Positions 1 through 11,875 of a stretch of 64,000 nt of DNA are shown here, in pieces. The notes under the pieces were generated by a model that had not been told where the DNA came from, made no database searches, and saw nothing but the letters and a program-made list of their open reading frames with translations. A program made the translations under genes and the position numbers. The stretch's first letter is position 1. Each line of letters opens with the position of its first letter. The DNA comes from Streptomyces klenkii (GTDB lineage: Bacteria; Actinomycetota; Actinomycetes; Streptomycetales; Streptomycetaceae). The stretch spans positions 620,001 to 684,000 of the forward strand of contig NZ_RBAM01000001.1 of the NCBI RefSeq assembly GCF_003626645.1, in the 5' to 3' direction.

Positions 1-2625
1 GGACACCTCACCTTCGGGCTGCTGGAGGGGTGGTGGCTCTTCGAGGACACCTCGCTGCGCGTCTCCGGCTCGCCCGCGCTGTCGCCCGAGAGCTGGCGCG
101 AGGTGCTGGAGGGAGAGGGCTTCCCGTCGGTCGTCATGGTTCTGCCGGAGGCGCGTGAACTCGGCCAGCAGATCATCGCCGCCCGCAGCGACGGGATCGC
201 CCGGCAGCGGGTCGTCGTGGGCCGCACGCCCGGAACGACGGGGGAGCGGAGCCGCGGCGCGGCGGCGAAGCGGGCCCTGACGGAGGCGGTCTCGCCGAAG
301 GCGTCCCCCTCCGGGGCCGTGACCACGAAGTCGCCCCTGACGGAGGCGGTTCCGCCGAAGGCGTTCGCTACGGAGACGGTGACCGCACAGCGTTCCCTGG
401 CAGGGGCCGTGGCGCCGAAGCCGTCCGCCACGGAGCCCGTGACGCCGAAGCCTTCCCCCGTGGAGGCGGCGCCGGTGGCACCGGCCGCCGTCGCCGGTCC
501 CGCACCGGCGGCAGCGTCCGTACCCGAGCCCACCCCCGCCCCGCGGGCCCTCCCCGCGCCGGAGAAGCGCGCCCACTCGGCGACAGCGAACAGCAACGGC
601 ACCGAGGCCCGTACGGTCAGCGGCACCACAGTCATCGCCCCCGATCCCGGCGCCCTCGCCGTCCTCCGTACCCAGGCCATGTCCGGCTACCTCCGCGACA
701 AGGCGGCCGCCACGTTGCGGATCCCGGCCGAGAAGATCGACCCGTCGGTGCCCCTCGCCGACTACGGCATGGACTCCATCCTCGTCCTCCAGCTCACCAA
801 CGCCCTGCGCGAGGACCTCGGCGACGTGCCGACCACGCTCCTCTTCGACGTGGAGAACGTCGAGGTGCTCGCCGAGCACTTCCTCGGGACCGGCACCGAC
901 CGGGTGGACGCGCTCGTCACGAGCCTGCTGCCCGCCCCGGCCGAGGAGCCGGCGCCCGAGCCCGCAGAGGAACCGGCGCCCGCACCCGCTTCCGAGCGGT
1001 CGGGCCTGTCCCAGGCCCAGCTGGGCCTCTGGCTCACCCAGCGGATCTCCCCGGACACCACCGCCTACCACGTCCCCCTCGCCTTCGAGGTGCACGGCGA
1101 GCTCGACGAGTCCGCGCTCGAAGCGGCCGTCCGCTCCCTGACCGGCAGGCACCCGGTGCTCGGCGCGGTCTTCCGCGAGGACGACGGCGTGCCGTACATG
1201 GAGACCGACGGGTCGCGCCGCATCCCGTTCGAACGCGCCGAGCTCGTCGCGGAGTCGCACGCCGCGCGGGTCGCCCGGGTCCGCGCGAAGGTGGCCGCCC
1301 CGTTCGACCTCGCGGACGGCCCCCTCGTCCGCGCGCACCTCCTGACCTTCGTGACGCCGGACGGCACGGAGGAGGCGTGCCGCGTCCTGCTGGTGACGGC
1401 GCACCACATCGTCGTCGACGGGATCTCGGCCGGGCTCCTCGTCCGCTCGCTGACCGAGGCCTACCGTGCCGCCGTACGGTCCGAAGGAGCCCCGGAGGCC
1501 GCCGAGAGCGCCGGGTACGCCGAGTTCACGGCCTGGGAAGCCGCGCTGCTCGACAGCCCCGAGGGCGAGGCCCACCTCGCCTACTGGGCCCACGAACTGC
1601 GCGCTCCCCGGCGGGCCCTCGCCCTCCCCGGCGACCGGCCCCTCGACCCGGCGGCCACCCCGCGCGGCGAGGAGGTGGCCGCGAAGCTCACCCCCGAGCT
1701 CTCCGCGGCGCTCACCGCCCGCGCCCGTGAGCGGCGGGCGGGCCCGTCCGTGGTCTTCCTCGCCTCGTACATGGCGTTCCTGCACCGGATCACGGGGGAG
1801 TCCGACCTCGTCGTCGGCCTCCCGGCCGCCGGCCGGCCCGAGGCCCGCTTCCGCGACGTCGTCGGCCACTTCGTGAACCTGCTGCCGATCCGCTGCGCCG
1901 TCGACGGCGACGCCACCTACGGAGACCTCCTCCAGGCGGTGCGGCGCGCGGTGCTGGGCGGCCTCGAACACGCCGCCTACCCGTTCCCGGCGATCGTCCG
2001 CGCGCTCGACGTGCGGCGCGACGGGACCCGGTCCCCGCTGGTCCGCACCAGCCTCTCGTTCCAGAACTTCGAAGAGGCCGCGCTGTTCACCGACGGCCCG
2101 GCGACGGGCCCCGGCGAGCTCCGCCTCCGCACGTTCGAAGGCGTACGCCAGCAGGGTGAGTTCGAACTGGAGGCGGAGATCTTCCAGGAGGCCGACGGCT
2201 TCCGGATCTTCCTCAAGTACGACGCCAACCGCTTCGACGCGACGACTGCCCAAGGGCTGCTCGACGCGTGGTGCGCGCTGCTGGAGCACATGGCGCATGC
2301 GCCCGACGGGCGCGTCGGCGACCCGGCGCCGTCCGCCGGGGAGGCGGACGCGGCGGCGACGCTGTGCGCGCTCTTCGCCGAGACCCTCGGCCGCGGGCAC
2401 GTGAGCCCCGGCGACGACTTCTTCACCCTGGGCGGCGACTCGCTCCAGGCCACCCGGCTGGCCGCACGGGCCGGCCGAGCCCTCGGCGTCGAACTGTCGA
2501 CGCGGGAGGTGTTCGCGGCGCCGACCCCCGCCGCGCTGGCGGCGCTGGCGGCACGGCCCGCCCGCGAGGCCGTCCCCGCGCGCCCGGTGCTCCGCAGGAT
2601 GTTCCGAGAAGGAGATGCTTCATGA
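1..2625 (+). CDS. Hybrid trans-AT-type PKS/NRPS, C-terminal part (cMT-ACP-C-PCP), 5' truncated
   Basis: The frame is open from base 1, so this is the 3' part of a longer synthase gene. In order it shows: the tail of a PKS C-methyltransferase domain (about nt 1-170, with the [10 protein letters not shown]-type end typical of embedded cMT domains); a long Ala/Pro/Thr/Glu linker with imperfect repeats; an ACP (nt about 660-880) whose phosphopantetheine Ser sits in GMDSI (Ser codon 775-777), the form usual for trans-AT PKS carrier proteins; a condensation domain (about nt 1000-2300) with intact HHIVVDG (His codons 1402-1407); and a PCP (about nt 2350-2560) with LGGDSL (Ser codon 2440-2442). No adenylation domain lies between this C and the PCP, which is unusual. 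The TGA stop overlaps the ATG of the next NRPS (ATGA), so the two are translationally coupled and very likely consecutive in one assembly line. The trans-AT assignment is inferred from the ACP and cMT signatures only; no KS is visible here. Confidence 0.9.
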   Translation, partial: GHLTFGLLEGWWLFEDTSLRVSGSPALSPESWREVLEGEGFPSVVMVLPEARELGQQIIAARSDGIARQRVVVGRTPGTTGERSRGAAAKRALTEAVSPKASPSGAVTTKSPLTEAVPPKAFATETVTAQRSLAGAVAPKPSATEPVTPKPSPVEAAPVAPAAVAGPAPAAASVPEPTPAPRALPAPEKRAHSATANSNGTEARTVSGTTVIAPDPGALAVLRTQAMSGYLRDKAAATLRIPAEKIDPSVPLADYGMDSILVLQLTNALREDLGDVPTTLLFDVENVEVLAEHFLGTGTDRVDALVTSLLPAPAEEPAPEPAEEPAPAPASERSGLSQAQLGLWLTQRISPDTTAYHVPLAFEVHGELDESALEAAVRSLTGRHPVLGAVFREDDGVPYMETDGSRRIPFERAELVAESHAARVARVRAKVAAPFDLADGPLVRAHLLTFVTPDGTEEACRVLLVTAHHIVVDGISAGLLVRSLTEAYRAAVRSEGAPEAAESAGYAEFTAWEAALLDSPEGEAHLAYWAHELRAPRRALALPGDRPLDPAATPRGEEVAAKLTPELSAALTARARERRAGPSVVFLASYMAFLHRITGESDLVVGLPAAGRPEARFRDVVGHFVNLLPIRCAVDGDATYGDLLQAVRRAVLGGLEHAAYPFPAIVRALDVRRDGTRSPLVRTSLSFQNFEEAALFTDGPATGPGELRLRTFEGVRQQGEFELEAEIFQEADGFRIFLKYDANRFDATTAQGLLDAWCALLEHMAHAPDGRVGDPAPSAGEADAAATLCALFAETLGRGHVSPGDDFFTLGGDSLQATRLAARAGRALGVELSTREVFAAPTPAALAALAARPAREAVPARPVLRRMFREGDAS
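270..480 (+). repeat. Imperfect 60-bp tandem repeats encoding the ACP-upstream linker
   Basis: Within the first synthase, units starting near 276, 336, 396 and 430 encode variants of (L)TEAVxPKAxxxxxVTxK. The first two units share CCCTGACGGAGGCGGT exactly at a 60-bp spacing. The encoded linker is Ala/Pro/Thr/Lys-rich and presumably flexible, joining the methyltransferase to the ACP. Confidence 0.7.
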
Positions 2626-5600
2626 CCCCGTTGTCGTTCGCGCAGCAGCGACTGTGGTTCCTCCACAAGCTGGAGGGACCCGGCGCCACGCACAACCTTC
2701 CCTTCGCGCTACGGCTGACGGGAGAACTGGACACCCCGGCCCTGGAAGCGGCCCTCCGCGATGTGATCGGTAGGCACGAGAGCCTGCGCACCGTCTTCCC
2801 CGAGACCGAGGGCGTGCCCCGGCAGCTGGTCCTGGACCCGGTCGAGGCATGGACCGGCATGAAGGTCGTGCCGGTCTCCGAGGACGGCCTGGCCGCCGAG
2901 AGCGAGGCCGCGGCGCGGTACGCGTTCGACCTGTCCTGCGAAGCGCCCCTGCGGGCGACGCTGCTGCGGCTGTCGGAGCGGCAGCACGTCCTCGTCGTCA
3001 CCCTGCACCGGATCGCCGGCGACGGCTGGTCGCTGGGCCCCCTGGCCCGCGACCTGTCGACGGCTTACGCGGCCCGGCGCGAGGGCGCGGCACCGGACTG
3101 GGCCGAACTTCCCCTGCGGTACACGGACTACACCCTGTGGCAGCGCGAGCTGCTCGGCGCCGGCGACGACCCCGGCGGCCTGTCGGCGCGGCAGAGCGCC
3201 TACTGGCGGCAGGCGCTGGACGGCGCCCCCGAGGAGCTGGCGCTGCCCCACGACCGGCCGCGCCCCGCGGTCGCCTCCTACCGGGGCGGGCACGTGCCCT
3301 TCGCGCTCGGCCCCGAGCTGCACGCCGGTCTGCGGCGCGTCGCCCGCGAGCACGGCACGACGCTGTTCCTGGTCCTCCAGGCCGGCCTCGCCGCCATGCT
3401 GTCCCGCATGGGCGCCGGGGAGGACGTCCCTGTCGGCTTCGACGTGGCCGGGCGGCCGGACGAGGCCCTCGACGACCTCGTCGGCCTCTTCGCCAACACC
3501 CTGGTCCTGCGCACCGACGTCTCCGGCGACCCCACGTTCACCGAGCTGCTCGGCCGGGTACGGGAGCGTGCCCAGGAGGCGTACGGGCACCAGGACGTGC
3601 CCTACGAGCGCCTGGTCGCGGCCCTCGCCCCGGCCCCCTCCGCCGCCCGCCACCCCCTCTTCCAGGTGGCGCTGCTGCTCCGGCACCAGCAGGCCGAGTT
3701 CGCCTTCCCCGGCCTGCGGACCCGCCCGGAGCGGCCGGGCACCGGCACCTGCCGCTTCGACCTGTCCTTCTCCCTGGCCGAGCGGCTGGGTGAAGACGGC
3801 ACGCCGGCCGGCCTGGACGGCTCCCTGGAGTACGCCGCCGAACTCTTCGACCACCCGACGGCCGCGGCACTGGCCGCCCGCCTGACGCGGGTCCTGGAAC
3901 AGGCCGTGGCCGAGCCGGGCACACCCGTGGGCCGCCTGGAGGTGCTGTCCGCGCAGGAGCGCCACGACGTCCTGGAAGGCTGGAACAACACCGCCCGCGA
4001 GGGCGGCGTGGGCGACATCGTGGAGTGCGTACGCGAACTCGCCGAGGCCCGCCCCGACCGCATCGCCGTCGTGGACGGCGCGGGCGAGGTCAGCTACGCG
4101 GCCCTGGCCGCGCGGGCCGCCGGTGTGACGGCCGGGCTGCGGGAACTCCCCGAGTGGGGGCGCGGTCAGGTGGCCGGCCTGCTGGGCGGGCCCGGCACCG
4201 GCTTCGTCGCGGGTGTCCTCGGCGTGCTGGGCGCCGCGGGCGCGTTCGTCCCGCTGGACCCCGCGGCCCCCGCCGGCCGCTCCGCGGGCGTCGTCGCCGA
4301 CGGCGGCGTGCGCGTCCTGCTGGTGGAGGAGGGGCTGGAGCCCCTGGCCGCGCGGATCGTGGCCGAGGCCGGCACCGCCATCACCGTGCTGCCGCTGCGC
4401 ACCGCTGCCGCCGACTCGCCGCGCCCCTGGCCGGTGGCCCCGGCCTCCCCGTTCGACCTCGCCTACGTGATCTTCACCTCCGGTTCGACCGGCCGCCCCA
4501 AGGGCGCCATGGTCCACCGGGGCGGCATGGCCAACCACCTCTCCGCGAAGGTCGACGACCTCCGGCTGACCGCCGAGGACATCGTCGTCCAGAACGCCCC
4601 CCTCACCTTCGACGTCGCCGTCTGGCAGATGCTCGCCCCGCTGGCCGTCGGCGGCCGCGCCCGCATCGTCGACCACACCACCGCCGCCGACCCCGAAGCC
4701 CTCTTCGGCGTCGTGGAGGACGAGGACGTCACCGTCCTGGAAGTCGTCCCCTCCCTCCTGCGCACCGCACTCGACGCCTGGGACGCCGGCCTGCGCGCCC
4801 CCCAACCGGCCGCGCTCCGCTGGCTGATGGTCACCGGCGAAGAACTCCCGCCCGAGCTGTGCGACCGCTGGTTCACCCGCTACCCGGACGTCCCCGTCGT
4901 CAACGCCTACGGCCCCACCGAGTGCTCGGACGACGTGACCCACGCCGTCCTCACCGGCCCCGTCACCGGCGCCCGGACGACCCCCATCGGCAAACCCGTG
5001 CGCAACACTCGCCTCTACGTCCTCGACGAGGTGCTGCGCCCGGTGCCCGTCGGCGTCCCCGGCGAGCTGTACGTCGCCGGGCGCGGCGTCGGCCGCGGCT
5101 ACGTCGCCGACCCGGTGCGCACCGCCTCCGTGTTCGTCGCCGACCCCTACGCCCCCGCCGCCGGCGAGCGCATGTACCGCACCGGAGACCAGGTGCGGCG
5201 GCGGGCCGACGGGCAGCTGGAGTTCCTCGGCCGCCGCGACTTCCAGATCAAGGTCCGCGGCCACCGCGTCGAACTCGGCGAGATCGAGGCCGCCCTGCGC
5301 GCCGCGCCCGGCGTCACCGGCGCCGTCGCCTCCCTCGCCCACGACCCCGCCGGACGGCCCCAGCTGTGCGGCTACGTCACCGGCGACACCGACCCGGCGG
5401 CCGTCCGCGCCCACGTGACCGGCCTGCTGCCCGGCTACATGGTCCCCGCCGTCGTGACGGTCCTGCCCGCCCTGCCGCTGACCGCGCACGGCAAGACCGA
5501 CCGCAAGGCCCTGCCCGCCCCCGACCTCTCCGCCGTCACCGCCACCGCCTCCCGGCCCCCGCGCACCGCGGCCGAGGAGCTGCTGTGCGGCCTCTTCGCC

Positions 5601-8600
5601 GAGATCCTCGGCCTCGATGCCGTCGGCGCCGACGACGGCTTCTTCGACCTCGGCGGCCACTCGCTGCTGGCGACCCGGCTCGCCTCCCGCGTCCGCACCG
5701 CCTTCGGCGCCGAACTGCCCGTACGGGACGTCTTCGAGGCGCCCACCCCCGCCGGGCTGGCCCTCCGCCTGGACGCCGCCGCGGCAGCGCGCCCCGCACT
5801 GGCCCGCCGGCCCCGCCCCGAGCCGGTCCCGCTGTCGTACGCGCAGCAGCGGCTGTGGTTCCTCCACAAGCTGGAGGGCCCCGGCGCCACCTACAACATG
5901 CCCGTGTCCGTACGGCTGTCGGGCGAACTGGACGTCCCCGCCCTGGAGGCGGCCCTGTGCGATGTGATCGGCCGGCACGAGAGCCTGCGCACCGTCTTCC
6001 CCGAGACCGCGGGCGTCCCCCGGCAACTGGTGCTCGACGCGGCCGAAGCATGGCCCGGCCTCACCGCCGTGCCCGTCGCCGAGGGCGACCTGGCGGAGGA
6101 GATCGCGGCCGCGGCCCGGCACGGATTCGACCTGTCCTGCGAACCCCCGGTCCGCACCACCCTGCTGCGGGTCTCCGAGCGGGAGCACGTCCTGCTGTTC
6201 GTCCTGCACCACGTCGCCGGCGACGGCTGGTCCCTCGGCCCGCTGACGCGCGACCTGTCCGAGGCCTACCGCGCCCGGCACGCCGGGCACGGCCCCGGCT
6301 GGGCGGAACTGCCCGTCCAGTACGCCGACTACACGCTGTGGCAGCGCGAACTGCTGGGCACCGAGGACGACCCGGACAGCGTGATGTCCCGCCAGGTGAC
6401 CTACTGGCGCGAGGAACTGGCCGGCGCCCCCGAGGAGCTCGCCCTGCCCTACGACCGGCCGCGGCCCGCCGTCGCCTCCCACCAGGGCGGCTACGTACCG
6501 TTCGAGGTGGGCCCCGAGCTCCACGAGGGCCTGCACCGGGTGGCACGCGAGCACGGCGCCACCCCGTTCATGGTGCTCCAGGCCGCCCTGGCCGCCCTGC
6601 TCTCCCGGCTCGGCGCCGGCGAGGACGTCCCCGTCGGCTTCGGCGTCGCCGGCCGCCTGGACGACGCGCTCGACGGGCTGGTGGGCTTCTTCGTCAACAC
6701 CCTCGTCCTGCGCGCCGACCTCTCCGGCGACCCGACGTTCGCCGGACTCCTCGGCCGCGTCCGCCGGTCGGCGCTGGCCGCCTACGCCCACCAGGACGTG
6801 CCGTTCGAGCACCTCGTCGAGACCCTCGCCCCGGCCCGCTCGGCCGCCCGCCACCCGCTCTTCCAGGTCGCCCTCGTCCTCCAGAACAACCGGCGCGGCG
6901 AGATCGACCTGCCCGGCCTGCGCACCCGGATGGAATGGGCGGGCACCGGCACCTCCCGGCTCGACCTCTTCTTCTCCCTGGACGAACGGGAGGACGCCGC
7001 GGGCCGCCCGGTGGGCCTGGACGGTGTCGTGGAGTACGCCACCGAACTGTTCGACCGTGCGACGGTCGAAGGCCTCGTAGGCGGCCTCCTGCGGGTGCTG
7101 GAGCAGGCCGTCACCGACCCCGGCATCCCCGTGGAGCGGCTGGACCCGCTCTCCGCACGGGGCCGCCACGACGTGCTCGACGGCTGGAACGACACCGCCG
7201 TGGAGCTGTCCGGCCCGGCGACCCTGCCCGCCCTCTTCGAGGCCCGCGCCGCCCGTACACCCGCCGCGGCGGCCATTGACCACGGCGGCGAGGAGACCAC
7301 CTACGCCGAACTGGACACCCGCGCCGGCCGGCTGGCACGGCAACTGACCGCCGCCGGCGTGGGCCCCGGCGACCTCGTGGCACTCTCCCTGCCCCGCTCC
7401 GCCGAACTGGTCGTCGCGGTCCTGGGCGTGCTCAAAGCCGGCGCCGCCTACCTGCCCGTGGACCCCGGATACCCGGACGCGCGGATCCGCTTCATGCTCT
7501 CCGACGCCGCCCCGAAGCTGCTGCTGACGGACGGCCCGACCGCGAAGGCGCTGCCCGGGACCGGTGTGGAGCACCGGCTCCTCGACGACCCGGCGACCGC
7601 CGCGGCACCGGAGGCGCCCGCACGGCCCCCGCGCCCGGACGACCCGGCGTACGTCATCTACACCTCCGGCTCCACCGGCCGCCCCAAGGGCGTCGTCGTC
7701 CCGCACAAGGGCCTGCCCGCCCTCGCCGCCGCACAGGCCGCCGGCCTCGCGGCCGACGCCACGAGCCGGGTGCTCCAGCTCTCCTCGCCCAGCTTCGACG
7801 CCTCCGTCTGGGACCTCCTCATGGCCCTGGCCGCGGGCGGCACCCTGGTCCTGCCCGACACCGACGGGCCGCTGACCGGCGAAGCGCTCGCCGAGACCCT
7901 CGCGGCACGGAACGTCACCCACCTGACGATCACCCCCACGGCCCTGGAGGCCGTACCCCCGGGCGCCGAGTCCGCGCTCGCCGCCCTGCGCACCGTCGTG
8001 ACCGCGGGCGAGACCTGCCCCGCACCCCTCGTCGAGCGGTGGGCACCCGGGCGCCGGATGGTCAACGCCTACGGGCCGACCGAGGCCACCGTGTGCGCCA
8101 CCATGAGCGACGCCCTCTCGGCGGAGGCCGTGGGCACCGGACCCGTGCCCATCGGCCGCCCGGTCACCAACGCCCGCGTGTACGTCCTGGACGCCCGGCT
8201 GCGCCCGGTGCCGCCGGGCGTGACCGGCGACCTGTACCTCGCGGGCCCCGGCCTCGCCCACGGCTACCTGAACCGGCCGGGCCTGACGGCGGGACGCTTC
8301 GTCGCCTGCCCGTTCGGCGCCCCCGGCGAGCGGATGTACCGCACCGGCGACGTCGCGGCCTGGACGCCCGGCGGACAGCTGGTCTTCCGGGGCCGGGCGG
8401 ACGAGCAGGTGAAGGTCCGCGGCCACCGCGTCGAGCTCGGCGAGGTCGAAGCCCGCCTCCTGGAACACCCCTCGGTGGGCCGGGCCGCGGTCGTCGCCCG
8501 CGAGGAGACCCCCGGCGACGTGCGCCTGGTCGCCTACGTCGTCCCCACCTCCGGTACGGACGCCCCCGGCACGGACGCCTCCGGCGGGGAACTCGTCGAC

Positions 8601-11600
8601 GAATGGCGCGACATCCACGACCAGGTGTACGCGGCCTCCGGGCCGGCGCCCTGGGGCGAGGACTTCCGCGGCTGGGACAGCACCTACGACGGCGAGCCGA
8701 TCCCGCTGGAGCAGATGCGCGAGTGGCGGGACGCGACGGTGGCCCGGATCGCCGAGCTGCGGCCGCGCCGCGTCCTGGAGATCGGCGTCGGCGCCGGACT
8801 GCTGCTGTCCCGGCTGGCCGGGCACTGCGAGACGTACTGGGGCACCGACTTCTCCCCGGCCGCGGTGGCGAAGCTGACCGCCCACGTCGCCGCCGACCCG
8901 GAGCTCGCCGCGAAGGTCGAACTGCGCTGCCTGCCCGCCCACGACGCCGACGGACTGCCGGCCGGCTTCTTCGACACCATCGTGATCAACTCCGTCGCGC
9001 AGTACTTCCCCGACGCCGGCTACCTCTCCCAGGTCCTCGGCACGTGCCTCGGCCTGCTCGCACCGGGCGGCACCGTGTACGTCGGCGACGTACGCAACCT
9101 GCGGACACGGCGCGCCCTCCAGGCGGGCGTGGCAAGCCACCGCCCGGCCGACGGCACATCCAGTGCGGACGACACCTCCGGGCAGGACGAGACCGGCACG
9201 GCGGACGCGCTCGACCACGCGCTCGACGCCGAGACGGAGCTCCTGGTGGCCCCGGAGTTCTTCACCGCCCTGGCCGCCGCCGACGACCGCGTCACCGGCG
9301 TCGACATCCGCCTCAAGCGCGGCCTGCACCACAACGAGCTCACCCGCCACCGCTACGAGGCCGTGCTCCGCAAGACCTCCGGCCCGGACACCGAAGCGGC
9401 CGCGCCCCTCCTGCCGGTCGACGGCCTGGAGGAGCTCCCCTGGGAGCGGCTCGCCACCAGTGGTACGGGAGCCGACGGCATCGCCGCCCTCGCGGCCCGG
9501 CTGGCCACCGGCGGCACCGGACTGCGGATCACCGGCGTGCCCAACGGCCGTCTGCTCGGCGAGTTCTCAGCCCTGGCCGCACTCGGCCGCCCCGGCGACG
9601 CACCCGAGCCCCCCGTCCAGGGCCCGGGCGCCGACCCGGAGGCGCTCTGCCGGCTCGGCGAAGCCCTCGGCCTGCGGCCCGTCGCCACTTGGTCGCCCGC
9701 CCGGCACGACACCTTCGACATCGCCTTCCTGCCCGCCGGCACCACCGGCCCCGTGGCCGCTTACACCCACCCGGAGGCCGACCCCGACCCCGCCGCCCAT
9801 GTCAGCACGCCGCTGGGCGCCCGCGGCCACCGGGAGCCCGGCGCGGGCACCTCCGCCGCAGCCGCCCTGAAGCGGCACCTCGCCGAGGTCCTGCCCGCGT
9901 TCATGGTCCCGTCCGCCTACGTCACCCTCCACCAGCTGCCCATGACGGCCAACGGCAAGCTGGACCGCAAGGCCCTGCCCGAACCCGTCCTCGCCACCGC
10001 GCCGGCCGGACGCGCCGCGCGCACCCCCGCCGAGGAACTGCTCCGCGGCGCGTTCGCCGACGTCCTCGGCCTGGCCGCCGTGGGCGCCGACGACAACTTC
10101 TTCGACCTCGGCGGACACTCGCTGCTCGCCACCCGCCTGGTCAGCCGGATCCGGTCGGCGCTGGGCACGGAGCTCAGCCTCCGCGACCTTTTCGGCGCCC
10201 CCACCGCCGCCGAACTGGCCGCACTGGTCGCGGAACGCCGGTCGGAGGCGGGCCGCCCGGCACCGGCCCCGTACGAGCGCCCCGAGCGCATCCCGCTCTC
10301 CCCGGCCCAGGACCGCACCCTGCGGATCGGACTGGGCAACGCATCGGCCTCCAGCGCCCTGAAGAACATGCCGCTCGCCCTCCGGCTCACCGGCGACACC
10401 GACCGCGCGGCCCTGGAAGCCGCCCTCACGGATGTCGTCCACCGGCACGAAGCGCTGCGTACCCTCTTCCCCGGCCCCGACGGCGACCGCCACCAGCGCG
10501 TCCTCGCACCCGAGGACGCCTGCGTCACCCTGCCGGTCGTCCCCGCCACCGAGGCCGAGCTGGCCGACCGGGTCCGCGACGCCGCCCACCACGAATTCGA
10601 CCTGCGGACGGAACCGCCCTTCCGGGCCGTGCTGTTCGAGGCCGCCGAGCGCGAACACGTCCTCGTCCTCGTATGGCACCACATCGCCGGTGACGGCTGG
10701 TCGGTCGGCGTGCTCCTGCACGACCTCGCCACCGCGTACGCCGCCCGGCGCTCGGGCGACGAGCCCGGCCGGGAGCCGCTCGCCCTCCAGTACGCCGACT
10801 ACACCCTGTGGCTGGCGGACCTGCTGGGCGACGCCTCCGACCCGGAGAGCCTCGCCGCGCGCGGGCACGCCTTCTGGAGCGAGACGCTGGCGGACCTGCC
10901 TGTGGAGGTGACCCCGCCCCTGGACCGGCCACGGCCGGACCACCCCACCCACCGGGGCGCGACCCTCCCCTTCGAGATCGCCCCGGACGTCCACCGCGGC
11001 CTCCGGGAACTGGCCGCACGGCAGGACACCACCTTGTTCATGGTCCTGCACACCGCCCTCGCCGCCGCCCTGACCCTGACCGGCGCCGGCACCGACATCC
11101 CCGTCGGCACCCCCATCGCGGGCCGGGTGGACGAAGGCCTCGACGACCTCGTCGGCCTCTTCACCAACTACCTCGTCCTGCGCCTGGACACCTCGGGCGA
11201 CCCCGCCTTCACGGACCTCCTCCGCCGGGCCAGGGACGCCGACTTCGCCGCCTACGAGCACCAGGAGTACCCCTTCACCGGCATGGTCGACGCCTGCGAC
11301 CCGCCCCGGCACCCGGGGCGCCACCCGCTGTTCCAGACCATGCTCGTCCTCCAGAACTACGCCGGAACCGCCCTGGAAATGCCCGGGCTGGCGGTCGAGT
11401 CGTTCCCCGTGGACCACGCGTCGGCCCGCATCGACTTCTCCCTCCTGCTGACCGACGCGCCCGGCGCCGACGGCATGAGCGGGCACGTCGAGTACGCCGA
11501 CGAGCTGTTCGACCGCGAGACCGTCGAACGCTTCTGCGCGGTCCTCACCGACGTCCTGTCGGCCGCCTGCGACCGCCCCGGCCTCCCCATCGGCCGGACG

Positions 11601-11666
11601 ACCCCGGCCCCCGCGCCCGCAGGGCGCGCCCTGACCGCCGCGACCTCCGAAGGAGACCAGCTGTGA
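2622..11666 (+). CDS. Nonribosomal peptide synthetase, C*-A-PCP-C-A-NMT-PCP-C (3014 aa)
   Basis: ATG 2622 is chosen because it overlaps the upstream stop and follows AGAAGGAGA. Domains (residues): C1 3-440, with HRIAGDG at 129-135, so the second, catalytic His is Arg130; A1 about 473-960; PCP1 980-1050 (Ser1014); C2 1069-1507 with intact HHVAGDG (1196-1202); A2 about 1537-1976; an N-methyltransferase inserted in the A domain (about 1990-2250, SAM-binding LEIGVGAG); A10 motif [12 protein letters not shown]2 (Ser2500); C3 about 2555-2990 with HHIAGDG (2686-2692). The specificity code I read for A2 is DAWTVAAVCK, matching Phe-activating domains, so N-methyl-Phe is predicted. A1 reads roughly DVWEMTADDK: Glu and two Asp in the pocket suggest a basic substrate but give no exact match. 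The protein ends in a C domain with no thioesterase or reductase, so either C3 releases the chain onto a free nucleophile or another protein follows. C1 and C2 are near duplicates. Confidence 0.95.
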   Translation: MTPLSFAQQRLWFLHKLEGPGATHNLPFALRLTGELDTPALEAALRDVIGRHESLRTVFPETEGVPRQLVLDPVEAWTGMKVVPVSEDGLAAESEAAARYAFDLSCEAPLRATLLRLSERQHVLVVTLHRIAGDGWSLGPLARDLSTAYAARREGAAPDWAELPLRYTDYTLWQRELLGAGDDPGGLSARQSAYWRQALDGAPEELALPHDRPRPAVASYRGGHVPFALGPELHAGLRRVAREHGTTLFLVLQAGLAAMLSRMGAGEDVPVGFDVAGRPDEALDDLVGLFANTLVLRTDVSGDPTFTELLGRVRERAQEAYGHQDVPYERLVAALAPAPSAARHPLFQVALLLRHQQAEFAFPGLRTRPERPGTGTCRFDLSFSLAERLGEDGTPAGLDGSLEYAAELFDHPTAAALAARLTRVLEQAVAEPGTPVGRLEVLSAQERHDVLEGWNNTAREGGVGDIVECVRELAEARPDRIAVVDGAGEVSYAALAARAAGVTAGLRELPEWGRGQVAGLLGGPGTGFVAGVLGVLGAAGAFVPLDPAAPAGRSAGVVADGGVRVLLVEEGLEPLAARIVAEAGTAITVLPLRTAAADSPRPWPVAPASPFDLAYVIFTSGSTGRPKGAMVHRGGMANHLSAKVDDLRLTAEDIVVQNAPLTFDVAVWQMLAPLAVGGRARIVDHTTAADPEALFGVVEDEDVTVLEVVPSLLRTALDAWDAGLRAPQPAALRWLMVTGEELPPELCDRWFTRYPDVPVVNAYGPTECSDDVTHAVLTGPVTGARTTPIGKPVRNTRLYVLDEVLRPVPVGVPGELYVAGRGVGRGYVADPVRTASVFVADPYAPAAGERMYRTGDQVRRRADGQLEFLGRRDFQIKVRGHRVELGEIEAALRAAPGVTGAVASLAHDPAGRPQLCGYVTGDTDPAAVRAHVTGLLPGYMVPAVVTVLPALPLTAHGKTDRKALPAPDLSAVTATASRPPRTAAEELLCGLFAEILGLDAVGADDGFFDLGGHSLLATRLASRVRTAFGAELPVRDVFEAPTPAGLALRLDAAAAARPALARRPRPEPVPLSYAQQRLWFLHKLEGPGATYNMPVSVRLSGELDVPALEAALCDVIGRHESLRTVFPETAGVPRQLVLDAAEAWPGLTAVPVAEGDLAEEIAAAARHGFDLSCEPPVRTTLLRVSEREHVLLFVLHHVAGDGWSLGPLTRDLSEAYRARHAGHGPGWAELPVQYADYTLWQRELLGTEDDPDSVMSRQVTYWREELAGAPEELALPYDRPRPAVASHQGGYVPFEVGPELHEGLHRVAREHGATPFMVLQAALAALLSRLGAGEDVPVGFGVAGRLDDALDGLVGFFVNTLVLRADLSGDPTFAGLLGRVRRSALAAYAHQDVPFEHLVETLAPARSAARHPLFQVALVLQNNRRGEIDLPGLRTRMEWAGTGTSRLDLFFSLDEREDAAGRPVGLDGVVEYATELFDRATVEGLVGGLLRVLEQAVTDPGIPVERLDPLSARGRHDVLDGWNDTAVELSGPATLPALFEARAARTPAAAAIDHGGEETTYAELDTRAGRLARQLTAAGVGPGDLVALSLPRSAELVVAVLGVLKAGAAYLPVDPGYPDARIRFMLSDAAPKLLLTDGPTAKALPGTGVEHRLLDDPATAAAPEAPARPPRPDDPAYVIYTSGSTGRPKGVVVPHKGLPALAAAQAAGLAADATSRVLQLSSPSFDASVWDLLMALAAGGTLVLPDTDGPLTGEALAETLAARNVTHLTITPTALEAVPPGAESALAALRTVVTAGETCPAPLVERWAPGRRMVNAYGPTEATVCATMSDALSAEAVGTGPVPIGRPVTNARVYVLDARLRPVPPGVTGDLYLAGPGLAHGYLNRPGLTAGRFVACPFGAPGERMYRTGDVAAWTPGGQLVFRGRADEQVKVRGHRVELGEVEARLLEHPSVGRAAVVAREETPGDVRLVAYVVPTSGTDAPGTDASGGELVDEWRDIHDQVYAASGPAPWGEDFRGWDSTYDGEPIPLEQMREWRDATVARIAELRPRRVLEIGVGAGLLLSRLAGHCETYWGTDFSPAAVAKLTAHVAADPELAAKVELRCLPAHDADGLPAGFFDTIVINSVAQYFPDAGYLSQVLGTCLGLLAPGGTVYVGDVRNLRTRRALQAGVASHRPADGTSSADDTSGQDETGTADALDHALDAETELLVAPEFFTALAAADDRVTGVDIRLKRGLHHNELTRHRYEAVLRKTSGPDTEAAAPLLPVDGLEELPWERLATSGTGADGIAALAARLATGGTGLRITGVPNGRLLGEFSALAALGRPGDAPEPPVQGPGADPEALCRLGEALGLRPVATWSPARHDTFDIAFLPAGTTGPVAAYTHPEADPDPAAHVSTPLGARGHREPGAGTSAAAALKRHLAEVLPAFMVPSAYVTLHQLPMTANGKLDRKALPEPVLATAPAGRAARTPAEELLRGAFADVLGLAAVGADDNFFDLGGHSLLATRLVSRIRSALGTELSLRDLFGAPTAAELAALVAERRSEAGRPAPAPYERPERIPLSPAQDRTLRIGLGNASASSALKNMPLALRLTGDTDRAALEAALTDVVHRHEALRTLFPGPDGDRHQRVLAPEDACVTLPVVPATEAELADRVRDAAHHEFDLRTEPPFRAVLFEAAEREHVLVLVWHHIAGDGWSVGVLLHDLATAYAARRSGDEPGREPLALQYADYTLWLADLLGDASDPESLAARGHAFWSETLADLPVEVTPPLDRPRPDHPTHRGATLPFEIAPDVHRGLRELAARQDTTLFMVLHTALAAALTLTGAGTDIPVGTPIAGRVDEGLDDLVGLFTNYLVLRLDTSGDPAFTDLLRRARDADFAAYEHQEYPFTGMVDACDPPRHPGRHPLFQTMLVLQNYAGTALEMPGLAVESFPVDHASARIDFSLLLTDAPGADGMSGHVEYADELFDRETVERFCAVLTDVLSAACDRPGLPIGRTTPAPAPAGRALTAATSEGDQL

Positions 11667-11875
11667 ACCCGTTCGACGACACCGACGCGACGTTCCTCGT
11701 CCTGACCAACGCGGAGGGCCAGCACTCGCTCTGGCCCGCCTTCGCCGAGGTTCCCGCCGGCTGGACCGTGGCGTTCGGCGAGGACACCCACGCGGCCTGC
11801 GTGGAGCACATCGAGGCGAACTGGACCGACATGCGGCCCAAGAGCCTCGCCGAGCTGACGGACGCGCAGTGCTGA
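11663..11875 (+). CDS. mbtH: MbtH-like NRPS accessory protein
   Basis: A 70-residue protein starting at GTG 11663, which overlaps the NRPS stop (GTGA) and is preceded by AAGGAG. It carries the full MbtH signature: N-x-E-x-Q-x-S-x-W-P ([10 protein letters not shown]), PAGW, and WTDMRPKSL near the C-terminus with the conserved Trp residues. MbtH proteins bind adenylation domains and are often needed for their solubility or activity, so the likely partners are A1 and/or A2 of the adjacent NRPS. Its last codons overlap the start of the following SbnA-like gene, so NRPS, MbtH and SbnA-like genes form one translationally coupled unit. Confidence 0.96.
   Translation: MNPFDDTDATFLVLTNAEGQHSLWPAFAEVPAGWTVAFGEDTHAACVEHIEANWTDMRPKSLAELTDAQC

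Noticed and set aside
2709-9350. Very long - strand frame (2213 codons) opposite the NRPS
   Set aside because: It is an antisense shadow of high-GC codon bias; its translation is Gly/Val/Arg/Gln repeats with no domain, and the + strand NRPS explains the region completely.
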